Below are positions 33,388-41,650 of a stretch of 43,998 nucleotides of DNA, one piece after another. The notes under the pieces are model-generated. The model did no database searches, had not been told where the DNA came from, and saw nothing but the letters and a program-made list of their open reading frames with translations. Position numbers and translations under genes: made by a program. The DNA lies in NCBI GenBank assembly GCA_018304505.1, contig JAGVWA010000006.1:1-43998 (forward strand), written 5' to 3'. Source of the stretch: Nanobdellati archaeon (GTDB taxonomy: Archaea; B1Sed10-29; JAGVWA01). Position 1 is the stretch's first letter, and each line of letters begins with the position of its first letter.

Positions 33388-34335
33388 ATGCTACTTCACA
33401 AGCCTGCAGACCAAAAGTATTATCTCGGAATTTCAACTGATGGGCTATTTGTGTTTTTTGATGAAAAAAAGCGCGCGTTCTCGATTGAAGGCAATTCAAT
33501 AAACAGTTATGAGACTGGCTTTGAAATTGTTACAAGCATTGAGGAATTAATAAAAGGTTTACCAAGAATTGGGGCTAGGGTACCCTGTTTAGAAACCAGG
33601 GACTACACACGGTTGATGAATGAGACTAAGCTTGTCGATTTCTCTGATCAAATTGATGAGCAGCGGATGAAGAAAAGTGGGGATGAGCTGAAAAACATCA
33701 AGCGGGCATGTAAAATCACGAGCAACGTAATGGGGGAAGTCAATGATCACCTGAAGCCGGGCATCCTGGAATCAGAACTGGAGCGCCGGTTGAAGACATC
33801 GGGCTTGGAAGAATCACACGGTACCGCGTTCGATTTCATCATCGCGTCTGGAAAGAATTCAGAGATGGTGCATGCGAAGCTCAAGGACAGGCGGATAAGG
33901 GCGCATGATCTTGTTATAGTTGACATCGGCTTCAAGTACAACGATTACTGCGCAGACATGACGAGGACGTTTTGCTTAAAACCAAATCACCAGCAGTTTG
34001 AGAAGCACGCCTTGATAATGCAGGCCCAGGAAATCGCTATCCGCACAGCCAAGAAAAATGTAAAGTTTAAGGACGTAAACTCTGAGGTAAAACAGTTTTT
34101 GCAGAAGAATCATGTTAGCCAATTCATGCCATACAGGGTCGGCCATGGCATCGGGCTCGAGGTGCACGAGGCGCCATTTCCAGAAAACGAGGGGCTGTTG
34201 CCAAGTGGAACATGTTTTACACTAGAACCTGGGATACACATTCCCGGTTTCGGGGGAATTAGGATCGAGGATGACTTTGTAATGCGCGCAAAAGCGAAAC
34301 AATTGACTGACGCGCCGCGGGAGCTGAAGCCATGA
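33388..34335 (+). CDS. M24-family Xaa-Pro dipeptidase/aminopeptidase
   Basis: A pita-bread metallopeptidase that cleaves Xaa-Pro bonds using two metal ions. All ligands are visible: Asp in VIVDIGF and CADMTRTF, His in GHGIGLEVHE, Glu in TLEPGIH and Glu in IRIEDDF. The start is uncertain. ATG 33388 gives 315 residues but leaves out RISALKKRCR, which looks like the normal first helix; no ATG or GTG lies close upstream, only GTG 33271 or TTG 33250 inside the previous gene. A non-standard start or coupled re-initiation is possible. It ends with a 4-nt overlap with the PAP2 gene. Confidence 0.85.
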   Translation: MLLHKPADQKYYLGISTDGLFVFFDEKKRAFSIEGNSINSYETGFEIVTSIEELIKGLPRIGARVPCLETRDYTRLMNETKLVDFSDQIDEQRMKKSGDELKNIKRACKITSNVMGEVNDHLKPGILESELERRLKTSGLEESHGTAFDFIIASGKNSEMVHAKLKDRRIRAHDLVIVDIGFKYNDYCADMTRTFCLKPNHQQFEKHALIMQAQEIAIRTAKKNVKFKDVNSEVKQFLQKNHVSQFMPYRVGHGIGLEVHEAPFPENEGLLPSGTCFTLEPGIHIPGFGGIRIEDDFVMRAKAKQLTDAPRELKP

Positions 34336-34952
34336 GAAAATCGCTTGACAAAGCCCTTGTGGCAAGGGACGTCTTAATCGGCGCAGTCATTGCATCAATT
34401 TTGGTTTTAGCAACCTCGAATTTTGACGAGCTCCTTGTTAGGCTTATCACGGAAAATCAAGCCCCATTGCTGAATCCAGTAATGGCGCTGATATCTGATT
34501 TGATGGTTATACATGTTGGCATACCATTGATACTTGTGTTTGTTTATCTTGCAGATGGCAAGGAGAAACGCATGTTCTGGAACACAATAACCGCGCTAGC
34601 ATTGGCCATGGCGACGGCATTGGTTTTAAAAGAGCTTGTCAGCAGGCCACGGCCATATCTTGTTTTCGGCATCAATAACCTTAGAACAGAGTTGCTTTCA
34701 TCGTTTCCGTCAGGCCACGCTGCAAACTCATTTTCAATCATGGGCATCCTAGCGTATCATAAACGGCCCCAGGCATTGTTCTTCCTGCTCTTTGCAGCAA
34801 TCGTAGCCTATTCACGGGTGTATCTTGGCGTGCACTATGTCTCAGACGTCTTGGCAGGCGCACTAATCGGCATGCTCTGGGCGCGAGTTGTTTTTGCGCA
34901 TGACCTTGGCCTGAGGATGAAAAAGTCGATCTCCAAATTAATGCGCCAATAA
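34332..34952 (+). CDS. PAP2-superfamily membrane phosphatase
   Basis: A 206-residue polytopic membrane protein with the three PAP2 motifs: K-x6-RP as KELVSRPRP (Lys100, Arg107-Pro108), PSGH at 126-129, and SR-x5-H-x3-D as SRVYLGVHYVSD (His168, Asp172). Such enzymes remove phosphate from lipid phosphates or polyprenyl diphosphates; recycling of dolichyl diphosphate released by AglB would be a fitting role, unproven. It begins with an ATGA overlap on the M24 gene and follows the peptidases in one operon. About five or six helices flank the active site, which should face outward. Confidence 0.9.
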   Translation: MRKSLDKALVARDVLIGAVIASILVLATSNFDELLVRLITENQAPLLNPVMALISDLMVIHVGIPLILVFVYLADGKEKRMFWNTITALALAMATALVLKELVSRPRPYLVFGINNLRTELLSSFPSGHAANSFSIMGILAYHKRPQALFFLLFAAIVAYSRVYLGVHYVSDVLAGALIGMLWARVVFAHDLGLRMKKSISKLMRQ

Positions 34953-35015
34953 TTTTTAAATGAAAATAAAAATGAGAATAAATAAGATTAAAAACATGCG
35001 CTGCGTAAATACAGT

Positions 35016-35237
35016 ATGAAAACGTACATCTCGACCTGGTTCACCAGTGAGGGGGCGCGGCCATCTGAGGTTGTGCAAAAGCTCGAAAAACTCGGGTTTA
35101 AAAAATTAACAGGCGCCTACGACATGGAGTATGATTGGGGCCGCAATGCGAACGTAAATGATGCCCTTGGTTTGGCTGATAATGTGCAGAAGGCCATGAA
35201 GGACGATAACGTCATGTTTAAAGTTGAGACAATATAA
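35016..35237 (+). CDS. Small conserved protein, tandem paralogue A (73 residues)
   Basis: A 73-residue soluble protein starting MKTYISTWFTSEGARPSEVV with alternating strands and helices (a ferredoxin-like beta-alpha-beta plan is plausible). It shares about 32 of 73 aligned positions with the next gene, without gaps, including MKTY, WF, YDW, NA, LAD and FK-ET. No catalytic motif or cofactor site is visible, and I cannot assign a function. It lies 63 nt after the PAP2 gene. Confidence 0.7.
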   Translation: MKTYISTWFTSEGARPSEVVQKLEKLGFKKLTGAYDMEYDWGRNANVNDALGLADNVQKAMKDDNVMFKVETI

Positions 35238-35280
35238 TTTAGGGTGGCAAGGATTGGTAAGGCTGATAAGGGCGGATGTA

Positions 35281-35502
35281 ATGAAGACATATCTGACAGT
35301 GTGGTTCAACACGAATGGGGAAAAGACGTCTGAAGTAACCTCGCGTTTAATGTCAATGGGGTTCCGCCCGGTAAAGGGGAAACACGACTATGCATATGAC
35401 TGGCAAAAAAATGCCTCAGTAGACGAGGCGATTTCCTTGGCAGACCAGGTACACTCGACTTTGCGCGGATGCAACGTAACATTTAAACTTGAAACAGCCT
35501 GA
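35281..35502 (+). CDS. Small conserved protein, tandem paralogue B (73 residues)
   Basis: A second 73-residue member of the same family (MKTYLTVWFNTNGEKTSEV), gapless against paralogue A, with conserved Gly-Phe near position 28 and a YDW near position 40. The pair arose by tandem duplication. ATG 35281 is chosen, as it aligns with paralogue A's start; a longer frame from 35224 overlaps A's end. The stop is followed by five bases and then the next gene, so the two and that gene are likely one transcript. Confidence 0.7.
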   Translation: MKTYLTVWFNTNGEKTSEVTSRLMSMGFRPVKGKHDYAYDWQKNASVDEAISLADQVHSTLRGCNVTFKLETA

Positions 35503-35506
35503 TCAG

Positions 35507-36130
35507 ATGAAAAGCCTCTATTCATTTGAACCGAAACAAGTGGACATAACGCACCGTGATCAATTTGAAGTCCGCATCATTTTTGAGCTAATAAAAGCCC
35601 TCAAGCCCCAGGAAATAAACATAACATCAACTGACTTGGAGGGTAGTCTAAGGCAAGGGGTGTTCAACCCAACGTTGACCCAAGCGAACATAAAGCTCAG
35701 CCTGCTGCAGCAGGATTACTCTGTTTGGTACAAGCCAGTCTTCTTTCTGCCCGGAAAATCGGCTATAGTCGACCTTGTCATGCTGCGCGGGCACCACGAC
35801 TCGCTGTACATGATCGATGATGTTCTTAAGAAAACGCTGGCGAAGAAGACTAAACTCACTGCGCGGGAGAAGAAGGTATTCATAAATGAGCTGCTGCGAA
35901 CCCTAAAGCCGATACACATGATGATACTGGCAAAGAAAAGATTTTATGTAACGGACAGTGCTGAACTGTCATTAATAAATTCTGTTCTAAAACCATCGAA
36001 CTTGCTGCTTATTTCAGAGAAGGAAGTGCCCATGAAGTTGAAAATGATGCTTCCGAAAAACGTGCACCTAGTTGAAAAAGCCGACATCAACCATGCGAAG
36101 TTCGTAGATGCGGCTATGAAGCTGATTTAA
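35507..36130 (+). CDS. Conserved hypothetical protein (207 residues)
   Basis: About 207 residues, start ATG 35507 (five bases after the upstream stop; an in-frame TTG at 35489 overlaps that stop). Hydrophilic, mixed alpha-beta, with FEVRIIFELIKALK, WYKPVFFLPGKSAIVDL and a C-terminal strand-rich region (NLLLISEKEVPM, NVHLVEKADINH). No signal peptide or transmembrane segment is visible. I do not recognise a family. Its 3' end overlaps the convergent coiled-coil gene by 17 nt. Its position after the paralogous pair suggests a common transcript. Confidence 0.6.
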   Translation: MKSLYSFEPKQVDITHRDQFEVRIIFELIKALKPQEINITSTDLEGSLRQGVFNPTLTQANIKLSLLQQDYSVWYKPVFFLPGKSAIVDLVMLRGHHDSLYMIDDVLKKTLAKKTKLTAREKKVFINELLRTLKPIHMMILAKKRFYVTDSAELSLINSVLKPSNLLLISEKEVPMKLKMMLPKNVHLVEKADINHAKFVDAAMKLI

Positions 36131-37352
36131 AATTTAGGGTATCAATGGCCTTTCCGAGCGCGTTTTCATGCCTCGAGAGTTGAACAGCGAGTTCGCGTTT
36201 TTCTTTTTCAAGGAACTGAATCTGCCTGTCAAGATCGCTCAACTCACGCACATGGGCGTTCCGTTCCTTTTCTAGTTCCATGAGCTGCTGAACCGCGGGG
36301 GCCATTTTATCATGAATTTCGTTTTGCCTCTTATCAAGCTCCGTCAGGCTTTCTTTTATATTTTGTAGTTTGCCACTGAGAATGCTGGCAACCTCGGCCC
36401 GCATTTTTTCCTGCTGCTTTCCGCCAATAAATCCCTGGTCGTTATCAAGCACCTTCAGAACCGATTCAAGGATTATGCGCAAGTGATCGCTTTCGTCATT
36501 AGAGAAAGCCTTGGCAGGCTCGAGAATGTATCGCTCCAATGACGCGTTCACTGATTTATCCAGCGTGCTGACTTTGTGGAATTTCTTTAGGGCCTTGGAA
36601 ATTCCGGAGATGCTTGAATACACCACTGCTGAAGCGGCTTGCTTTTGCTCATCAATCGTGGCGAGCTCGTTTCTTTCTTTTTCAAAGTCGATTTTTTTAG
36701 CGCGCGCGTTTTTTTCAGAGATAAGTTGCTCAGAGCGTTCGCGTTTTTCAGACAATTCCGCTGCCCAGGCGTCGGATTTTTTAATTTTGTCTGTAACGTC
36801 ATTTATGGCCCTGCTGTTCCTGAGAATGTCATCAAAAACCCGGTTGCCATCATCGATTTCGCGTAGCGCTTTGCCCATCTCATTAATTAGGTCTATGAAT
36901 GCGTTCGCGTTTTTTCCAAGGTCTGCCACGTGCTGTTTCAGCAAGAATGATGTGTACGCCGTGTTCTTGAAATCCTTGCGCATGAAGTCCTGCATTTTCT
37001 CAGTGTTGCTTGCGCAGAATTCCACATACGCTTTGACAGACTGAGTTGTTGGAAAAGTTACACTGTTCAAAACAGGCGTTAAATGGTTAACGAGATTTTT
37101 CCGCGATTGCTCCACAGCATCGCGTAATTTTTTGTTTTCTACCTTTTGCAGCTCAGCGGTCTCGATTTGCTTCAATGACTCGCGAACCCTGTCAACTGCG
37201 CCTTCGATCTTTGGCTTGAACGCGTCTATATCCGCAAATGAAACGCTCTCCAATTCTTTCTCTGCAAGCGCTATGGCTTCTGCTTTTGTGTATTTCCTTG
37301 ATTCTGTTGGTACAGGCTGCTTTTTTTGGAAAATGCGCCGAAAAAACTCCAT
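36114..37352 (-). CDS. Coiled-coil protein of unknown function (412 residues)
   Basis: A 412-residue charged protein. The N terminus (MEFFRRIFQKKQPVPTESRK) is a short amphipathic basic segment; most of the rest is helix with heptad-like runs (for example LSEKRERSEQLISEKNARAKK, then LMELEKERNAHVRELSDLD, LDRQIQFLEKEKRELAVQL). There are no membrane spans or Walker motifs, so this is not an SMC-type ATPase. It could be a filament or scaffold protein. It is transcribed divergently from the beta-CASP gene, 54 nt apart, and overlaps 35507-36130 by 17 nt at the convergent ends. Confidence 0.65.
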   Translation of the reverse strand: MEFFRRIFQKKQPVPTESRKYTKAEAIALAEKELESVSFADIDAFKPKIEGAVDRVRESLKQIETAELQKVENKKLRDAVEQSRKNLVNHLTPVLNSVTFPTTQSVKAYVEFCASNTEKMQDFMRKDFKNTAYTSFLLKQHVADLGKNANAFIDLINEMGKALREIDDGNRVFDDILRNSRAINDVTDKIKKSDAWAAELSEKRERSEQLISEKNARAKKIDFEKERNELATIDEQKQAASAVVYSSISGISKALKKFHKVSTLDKSVNASLERYILEPAKAFSNDESDHLRIILESVLKVLDNDQGFIGGKQQEKMRAEVASILSGKLQNIKESLTELDKRQNEIHDKMAPAVQQLMELEKERNAHVRELSDLDRQIQFLEKEKRELAVQLSRHENALGKAIDTLNFKSAS

Positions 37353-37406
37353 TAGGGTTTTTGGATACCTTCAAGTTTATATAACAGGGGCTCATTTTAC
37401 AACAGC

Positions 37407-38690
37407 ATGAAGATAACTTTTTTGGGCGCGGCCAGGGACATCGGAAGGTCAGGGTTTCTGGTGCAAGATCAGAATGCCAGAATCGTGCTGGATTACGGGA
37501 TCGCGTTAAAAGCGGATAAGCCGCTTTATCCCCTGCCTGTCAAGGGATTTATAGACGCGGCTGTGCTGTCGCATTCGCACTTGGATCACTGCGGTGCCCT
37601 GCCCGTGTTGTACAAGAATTCAGAAGTGCCGTGTTATATGACGCCTCCGACTATGGCGCTGGCGAGCTTGCTCATAAAGGACGCGATGAAGGTCAATGAT
37701 TCAAAGGGCTTACCGCTGCCGTATTCTGATACGCATTTTAAGCGAATGATGCGGAACGTGCAGCCTATAAACTGTGGAAAGCCGCACCCTATCGCCAATG
37801 GCGTCACGCTGGAATTCAATGACGCTGGGCACATTCCCGGCGCAGCCATGTGTTTACTCAAAACCAAGAGCCACAATTTGCTTTACACAGGGGATTTCAA
37901 GTTACAGGACACTAACATGCACAGTGCAGCGTATTCTGATTACAAGGGCGTTGATGTGTTAATGACAGAAACCACTTACGGCACCAGGGAACACCCGGAC
38001 CGGGAAGAGCAGGAAAAGAAATACGTCAACTTAGTTAAAGAGACACTCGAGCAAAACGGCAACGTGCTGTTGCCAGCTTTCGGGGTCGGCAGGTCTACTG
38101 AGATAATCATGATCCTGAGAAAACATGGTGTCGAGGCCCCGATTTACATGGACGGCATGGCTAAGGAGGCTGCCGAAATCGCAATGGATTTTCCAGATTA
38201 CGTGCGGGACTATGATGCCTTTTACAGGGACATGATGAGTGTTGATTTCATTCAAGACTTCAGCGAGCGCAAGCGCATTTTTAATCGCCCGGGGGTTGTA
38301 GTTGCCCCGGCGGGAATGCTGCAGGGGGGCCACATGAAGAACTATGTCCTGCGGCTTAACAAAATCAACAAGCCCAAGGCCTTGCTATTTTCAGGCTATC
38401 AGGCCGAGGGAACGCCGGGCAGGAACCTCCAGGACTACGGCAAGCTCATTATTGACAAGGTGCAGATCGATGTTTCAAAATTCACTATAGGATACTTTGA
38501 TTTTTCAGCACATGCTGGCTTGAGCGACCTGCAGCGGTTTGTCAAGAAGGTCAAGCCGAAGCTCGTCATTTCAATACACGGCGAACCTGAGTCAACTAAG
38601 TCATTTTCAGAATGGGTCGAAGGCAACACCAAGGCCGTTGCGAGGTACCCGAAGCTTGGAGAGACCCTGGATATAGATGAAATCATCTGA
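37407..38690 (+). CDS. Beta-CASP metallo-beta-lactamase ribonuclease (aCPSF2-type)
   Basis: A 427-residue nuclease that processes or degrades RNA using two zinc ions. The MBL core has HSHLDH (His56, His58, Asp60, His61), GHIPGAAM and TGDFKLQD. The beta-CASP part shows METTYGTREHP (motif A-like acidic residue), LLPAFGVGRSTEI, VVAPAGMLQGGH and FSGYQAEGTPGR, ending in FDFSAHAGLSDL and ISIHGEP. The absence of an N-terminal KH domain points to the aCPSF2/shorter form, not KH-containing aCPSF1. The family makes mRNA 3' ends or matures RNA in archaea. It begins the plus-strand run 37407-41620. Confidence 0.9.
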   Translation: MKITFLGAARDIGRSGFLVQDQNARIVLDYGIALKADKPLYPLPVKGFIDAAVLSHSHLDHCGALPVLYKNSEVPCYMTPPTMALASLLIKDAMKVNDSKGLPLPYSDTHFKRMMRNVQPINCGKPHPIANGVTLEFNDAGHIPGAAMCLLKTKSHNLLYTGDFKLQDTNMHSAAYSDYKGVDVLMTETTYGTREHPDREEQEKKYVNLVKETLEQNGNVLLPAFGVGRSTEIIMILRKHGVEAPIYMDGMAKEAAEIAMDFPDYVRDYDAFYRDMMSVDFIQDFSERKRIFNRPGVVVAPAGMLQGGHMKNYVLRLNKINKPKALLFSGYQAEGTPGRNLQDYGKLIIDKVQIDVSKFTIGYFDFSAHAGLSDLQRFVKKVKPKLVISIHGEPESTKSFSEWVEGNTKAVARYPKLGETLDIDEII

Positions 38691-38743
38691 ACTCCCATGG
38701 GATTCAGCAAAGCTATAAAAAGCGAGACAGCATTCTTTACAAC

Positions 38744-39448
38744 ATGAGGGTGCCAACAGGAATCCAGGGTTTGGATGAACTAATAGAAGGCGGGCTTTTA
38801 GAAGGCTCAAGCACATTGATTGCAGGCGGCACAGGCACAGGCAAGACCATTTTTGGATCACAGTACATATACAACGGCGCGAAAGACTACTCAGAGCCCG
38901 GGATTTACATCACGTTCGAGGAAGGCGAAAAGAACCTCTGGTGGAACATGAAGAACTTCCGATGGGACGTTGCTAAGTACACGGAGCAGAACATGATGAA
39001 GATCTACAAGGTCTCAATGATAGAACCCGGAGAATTTGCCGCGCGCTTTAATTCAGAAATCGAGCGCATCAAGGACATGGTGGACAAGATGAACGCAAAG
39101 CGCCTAGTAATTGACTCGACAACAAGCTTTGGCATGTGGATGGAAAGCGACCATGAGATAAGATATTCATTATTCAAGCTGGCCGAAGAATTAAAGGAGA
39201 TGAACGTCACAACCTTGCTGACTGCTGAGACCCTCGGGGGAAAGAGCCAGCTTTCCAGATTCGGCGTTGAGGAGTTCATTACAGACGGCGTCATTTCCTT
39301 GTATTATAGACCGCCGAGGCGTTTCATGATGGTGCGCAAAATGAGGGGGACAGATCACAACAAGGACATTCACCCGTACGACATTACCAGCCATGGCTTG
39401 GAAATCAACACGCAGGAACGTGTTTTGTGGGAAAGTCTCGTGGATTAA
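38744..39448 (+). CDS. KaiC-like RecA-superfamily ATPase (single domain)
   Basis: A 234-residue ATPase related to KaiC/RadA. It starts with RVPTGIQGLDELIEGGL, the KaiC N-terminal signature, has Walker A GGTGTGKT (residues 28-35), GIYITFEEG and a Walker B-like KRLVIDSTTSF, and ends without a second KaiC domain. Single-domain archaeal KaiC-like proteins are often signalling or regulatory ATPases, but the role is usually unknown. It lies 53 nt after the beta-CASP nuclease and about 100 nt before the UbiA gene. Confidence 0.85.
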   Translation: MRVPTGIQGLDELIEGGLLEGSSTLIAGGTGTGKTIFGSQYIYNGAKDYSEPGIYITFEEGEKNLWWNMKNFRWDVAKYTEQNMMKIYKVSMIEPGEFAARFNSEIERIKDMVDKMNAKRLVIDSTTSFGMWMESDHEIRYSLFKLAEELKEMNVTTLLTAETLGGKSQLSRFGVEEFITDGVISLYYRPPRRFMMVRKMRGTDHNKDIHPYDITSHGLEINTQERVLWESLVD

Positions 39449-39481
39449 TCTGGCTGGCTGCTCAAATTGTGATGTTAAATT

Positions 39482-39546
39482 GTTATACTAACTCGTTATA
39501 CTAACTCGTGATACTAACTCGTGATACTAACTCGTGATACTAACTC
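39482..39546. repeat. 13-bp tandem repeat upstream of the UbiA gene
   Basis: Five consecutive copies of GTKATACTAACTC (two with TT, three with TG at positions 2-3), followed by a partial sixth that merges with the start region of the UbiA gene at 39555. The repeat lies directly in the leader or promoter of that gene, each unit contributing a weak TATACT element. It may affect expression or be a simple slippage product. It is not a CRISPR: there are no spacers. Confidence 0.9.
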
Positions 39547-39554
39547 GTGATGCA

Positions 39555-40400
39555 ATGGAGCTGAAGGATTTTCTCGCCACGGTAAAGCTGAGTCATGCGT
39601 TCCTACTGAGCCTGGCGTCTATTATAGGGATGCTGTTGGCGATTCGCGGCCTGCCAGAAATTCAAGTGGTTATCCTTGCAATAGCTGCGCCGTTCTTTGT
39701 CGAGATAATGAGCTTCACGCTTAACGATATTTTTGACGTTGAAGCAGACAGGGTAAACAGGCGCCAAGACAAGCCGATGGCAGTAGGGAGAATAAAACCG
39801 ATAGAAGCATGGGTCATCGTGATTGTGTCGTTTGTCCTCGGTGCAGTAAGTGCGTATATGGTTAACTTGATGGTGTTCTGGATCGTCATCGTGTTCTCGT
39901 TCCTGTCCGTGCTTTATTCAGTGTACTTGAAAAAGATGGCTCTTATCGGTAACGCCGCAATAGGGGCCTCGATGGCGATTCCATTCATTTACGGAGACTA
40001 CGTTGTTTCGCAGGTGCTGGAGCCGAACGTGCTGTTCATGGCCCTGCTGGCGTTTCTTCTGGGCCTTGGCAGGGAACTTTCAAAGAGCATACAGGATGTA
40101 AAGGGAGATAGAAAACAGGGCAGGCGTACCTTGCCGATTGTTGTCGGTGAGGGGCCCGCAGCCAGCGCAGCCCTGCTGTTTTATGTGTCCGCTGTTTTGC
40201 TGGTCCTGCTGCCGTTTTTTCTGCAAGGCCCGTATTACTATGACGTCTTCTATTTGGTGCCTGTACTGGCAGCTGGTTTCCTGACATTGGTTTCTGCAAG
40301 GCTAACACTTCAACAGCGCAACTTTGAAAAAATCAGGCGGTACACAATGTTCGCAATGCTGCTCGCCTTGCTCGGTTTTTTGCTCGGTGTGTTTCTCTAG
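39555..40400 (+). CDS. UbiA-family prenyltransferase (digeranylgeranylglyceryl phosphate synthase-like)
   Basis: A 281-residue, about eight-helix membrane enzyme. The first Asp-rich motif is NDIFDVEADRVN (Asn57, Asp58 onward) and the second is DVKGDRKQGRRTLP (from Asp181). In archaea this pattern belongs to the enzyme that adds the second geranylgeranyl chain in ether-lipid synthesis. The Asp-motif spacing fits that enzyme well, though other UbiA members also have both motifs. I chose ATG 39555; a GTG inside the 13-bp repeat would add seven non-homologous residues. Confidence 0.85.
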   Translation: MELKDFLATVKLSHAFLLSLASIIGMLLAIRGLPEIQVVILAIAAPFFVEIMSFTLNDIFDVEADRVNRRQDKPMAVGRIKPIEAWVIVIVSFVLGAVSAYMVNLMVFWIVIVFSFLSVLYSVYLKKMALIGNAAIGASMAIPFIYGDYVVSQVLEPNVLFMALLAFLLGLGRELSKSIQDVKGDRKQGRRTLPIVVGEGPAASAALLFYVSAVLLVLLPFFLQGPYYYDVFYLVPVLAAGFLTLVSARLTLQQRNFEKIRRYTMFAMLLALLGFLLGVFL

Positions 40401-40434
40401 CAAGTTTTTTAAACCAACGTACCCTGATTAATGC

Positions 40435-41148
40435 ATGCAAATTGAGCTTGTAAAGCTTGCGCAGCACCCTGATTGGAAAGACCTCTTATGGGACATCGTA
40501 AAGCAGGAAAATATGGATCCATGGAACATCAACGTCGAGCCGCTGGTTAACGATTACATAACGTACGTGCGTGAGATGAAACAGCACAACTTCTCATTGT
40601 CTGCTAACGTCATCCTGGCTGCCTCGATCCTGTTGAGGTACAAGTCTGACTCGTGGCTACTGAAGGAGCCTGAGCCTGATGAGCAGGTCATGGAGGTTCC
40701 TGACGGCATTATTCAGGCCCCTGAAATCCCGCACCTTGAGCCAATAATGAGGGAGACAAAACGTCGCGTTTCGCTGGAAGAGCTAATTTTCGCGATAGAG
40801 GACATAATGACAAAGGAGAAAAAGAAAGCGAGGAAGCAGAAGGCGAAGCTGGAGCGGAGCGTTGATGACGCGCTTATGGAACTTGTCAAGGAATCGCCAG
40901 AGGACTTTGAACGGAAGCTTAAAATGGTTTACGATAAGGTGAAGAAAAACATTGACAAGGAACAGCTAACAGTGTTTTCGAAGCTGCTTGATCAGCGCGA
41001 TGATGCATTGCACGTTGTCGAGCACCTTGTGCCGCTGCTTCACTTGGCAAATGAATCGAAGATCGCGATGTGGCAGGAGGAGATGTTCGGCGAAATCTTC
41101 ATTAACTTGATTGACGAGGTTGATAATGATGCAGAAAAAACTGGCTGA
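40435..41148 (+). CDS. scpA: Segregation and condensation protein A
   Basis: A 237-residue kleisin-type protein that joins ScpB and an SMC ATPase into a chromosome-organising complex. The N-terminal family motif is LLWDIVKQENMDPWNINVEPLVNDY, followed by LSANVILAASILLRYKSD, an acidic middle and a C-terminal winged-helix-like part ending VFSKLLDQRDDALHVVEHLVPLLHLANE. The ATG at 40435 follows the UbiA stop by 34 nt. It overlaps scpB by 23 nt, the common arrangement. No SMC gene occurs in this window. Confidence 0.92.
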   Translation: MQIELVKLAQHPDWKDLLWDIVKQENMDPWNINVEPLVNDYITYVREMKQHNFSLSANVILAASILLRYKSDSWLLKEPEPDEQVMEVPDGIIQAPEIPHLEPIMRETKRRVSLEELIFAIEDIMTKEKKKARKQKAKLERSVDDALMELVKESPEDFERKLKMVYDKVKKNIDKEQLTVFSKLLDQRDDALHVVEHLVPLLHLANESKIAMWQEEMFGEIFINLIDEVDNDAEKTG

Positions 41149-41620
41149 GGCAGCGCTGTTTATGAGCGCAATGCCAATGCAGTTGTCAGAGATATCGAAA
41201 ATTCTTGAAACCGATGACAATGAAGCGTCTAGGATACTTGAAGGACTAATAAGTGACTATAGGGAAGGCAACGGCGCGCTTGAAATCGTTAGAGAGGGAA
41301 TGAAGTATCAAATGCGCGTCAAAAACCTGTTTGCCGACAAGGTGTCGCATCTAGCTGTTTCAGCGGAATTAACAAAGGCTGTCCTGAGGACACTTGGATT
41401 AATCGCTACACGTGAACCAATTATGCAGAGCGACGTTGTCAGAATAATAGGGAACAAGGCATATGATTATGTAAAGGAGCTGCGCGAAAACGGCTTCATT
41501 ACCGCCAAGAAGCAGGGCACTACAAGGCTTTTGTCAACCACGTCGAAGTTCGAGGCCTACTTTGGAAAGAAGTCCAGCATCTTGAAAGAGGCAGTAACCG
41601 GGGTCTCGGTTGCGGAATAG
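41126..41620 (+). CDS. scpB: Segregation and condensation protein B
   Basis: A 164-residue tandem winged-helix partner of ScpA. Its N terminus (KKLAEAALFMSAMPMQLSEISKIL) and the central LRTLGLIATREPIMQSDVVRIIG match the family; the second winged helix follows (YVKELRENGFITAKKQGTTRLLSTT). GAGGT at 41116-41120 precedes the ATG at 41126, which is inside the scpA frame, giving a 23-nt overlap and coupled translation. The length is typical for archaeal ScpB. Its 3' end lies 30 nt before the convergent secretion ATPase. Confidence 0.92.
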   Translation: MMQKKLAEAALFMSAMPMQLSEISKILETDDNEASRILEGLISDYREGNGALEIVREGMKYQMRVKNLFADKVSHLAVSAELTKAVLRTLGLIATREPIMQSDVVRIIGNKAYDYVKELRENGFITAKKQGTTRLLSTTSKFEAYFGKKSSILKEAVTGVSVAE

Positions 41621-41650
41621 CGACAGGCCAAGGGCTTCTTATAGGGATTC

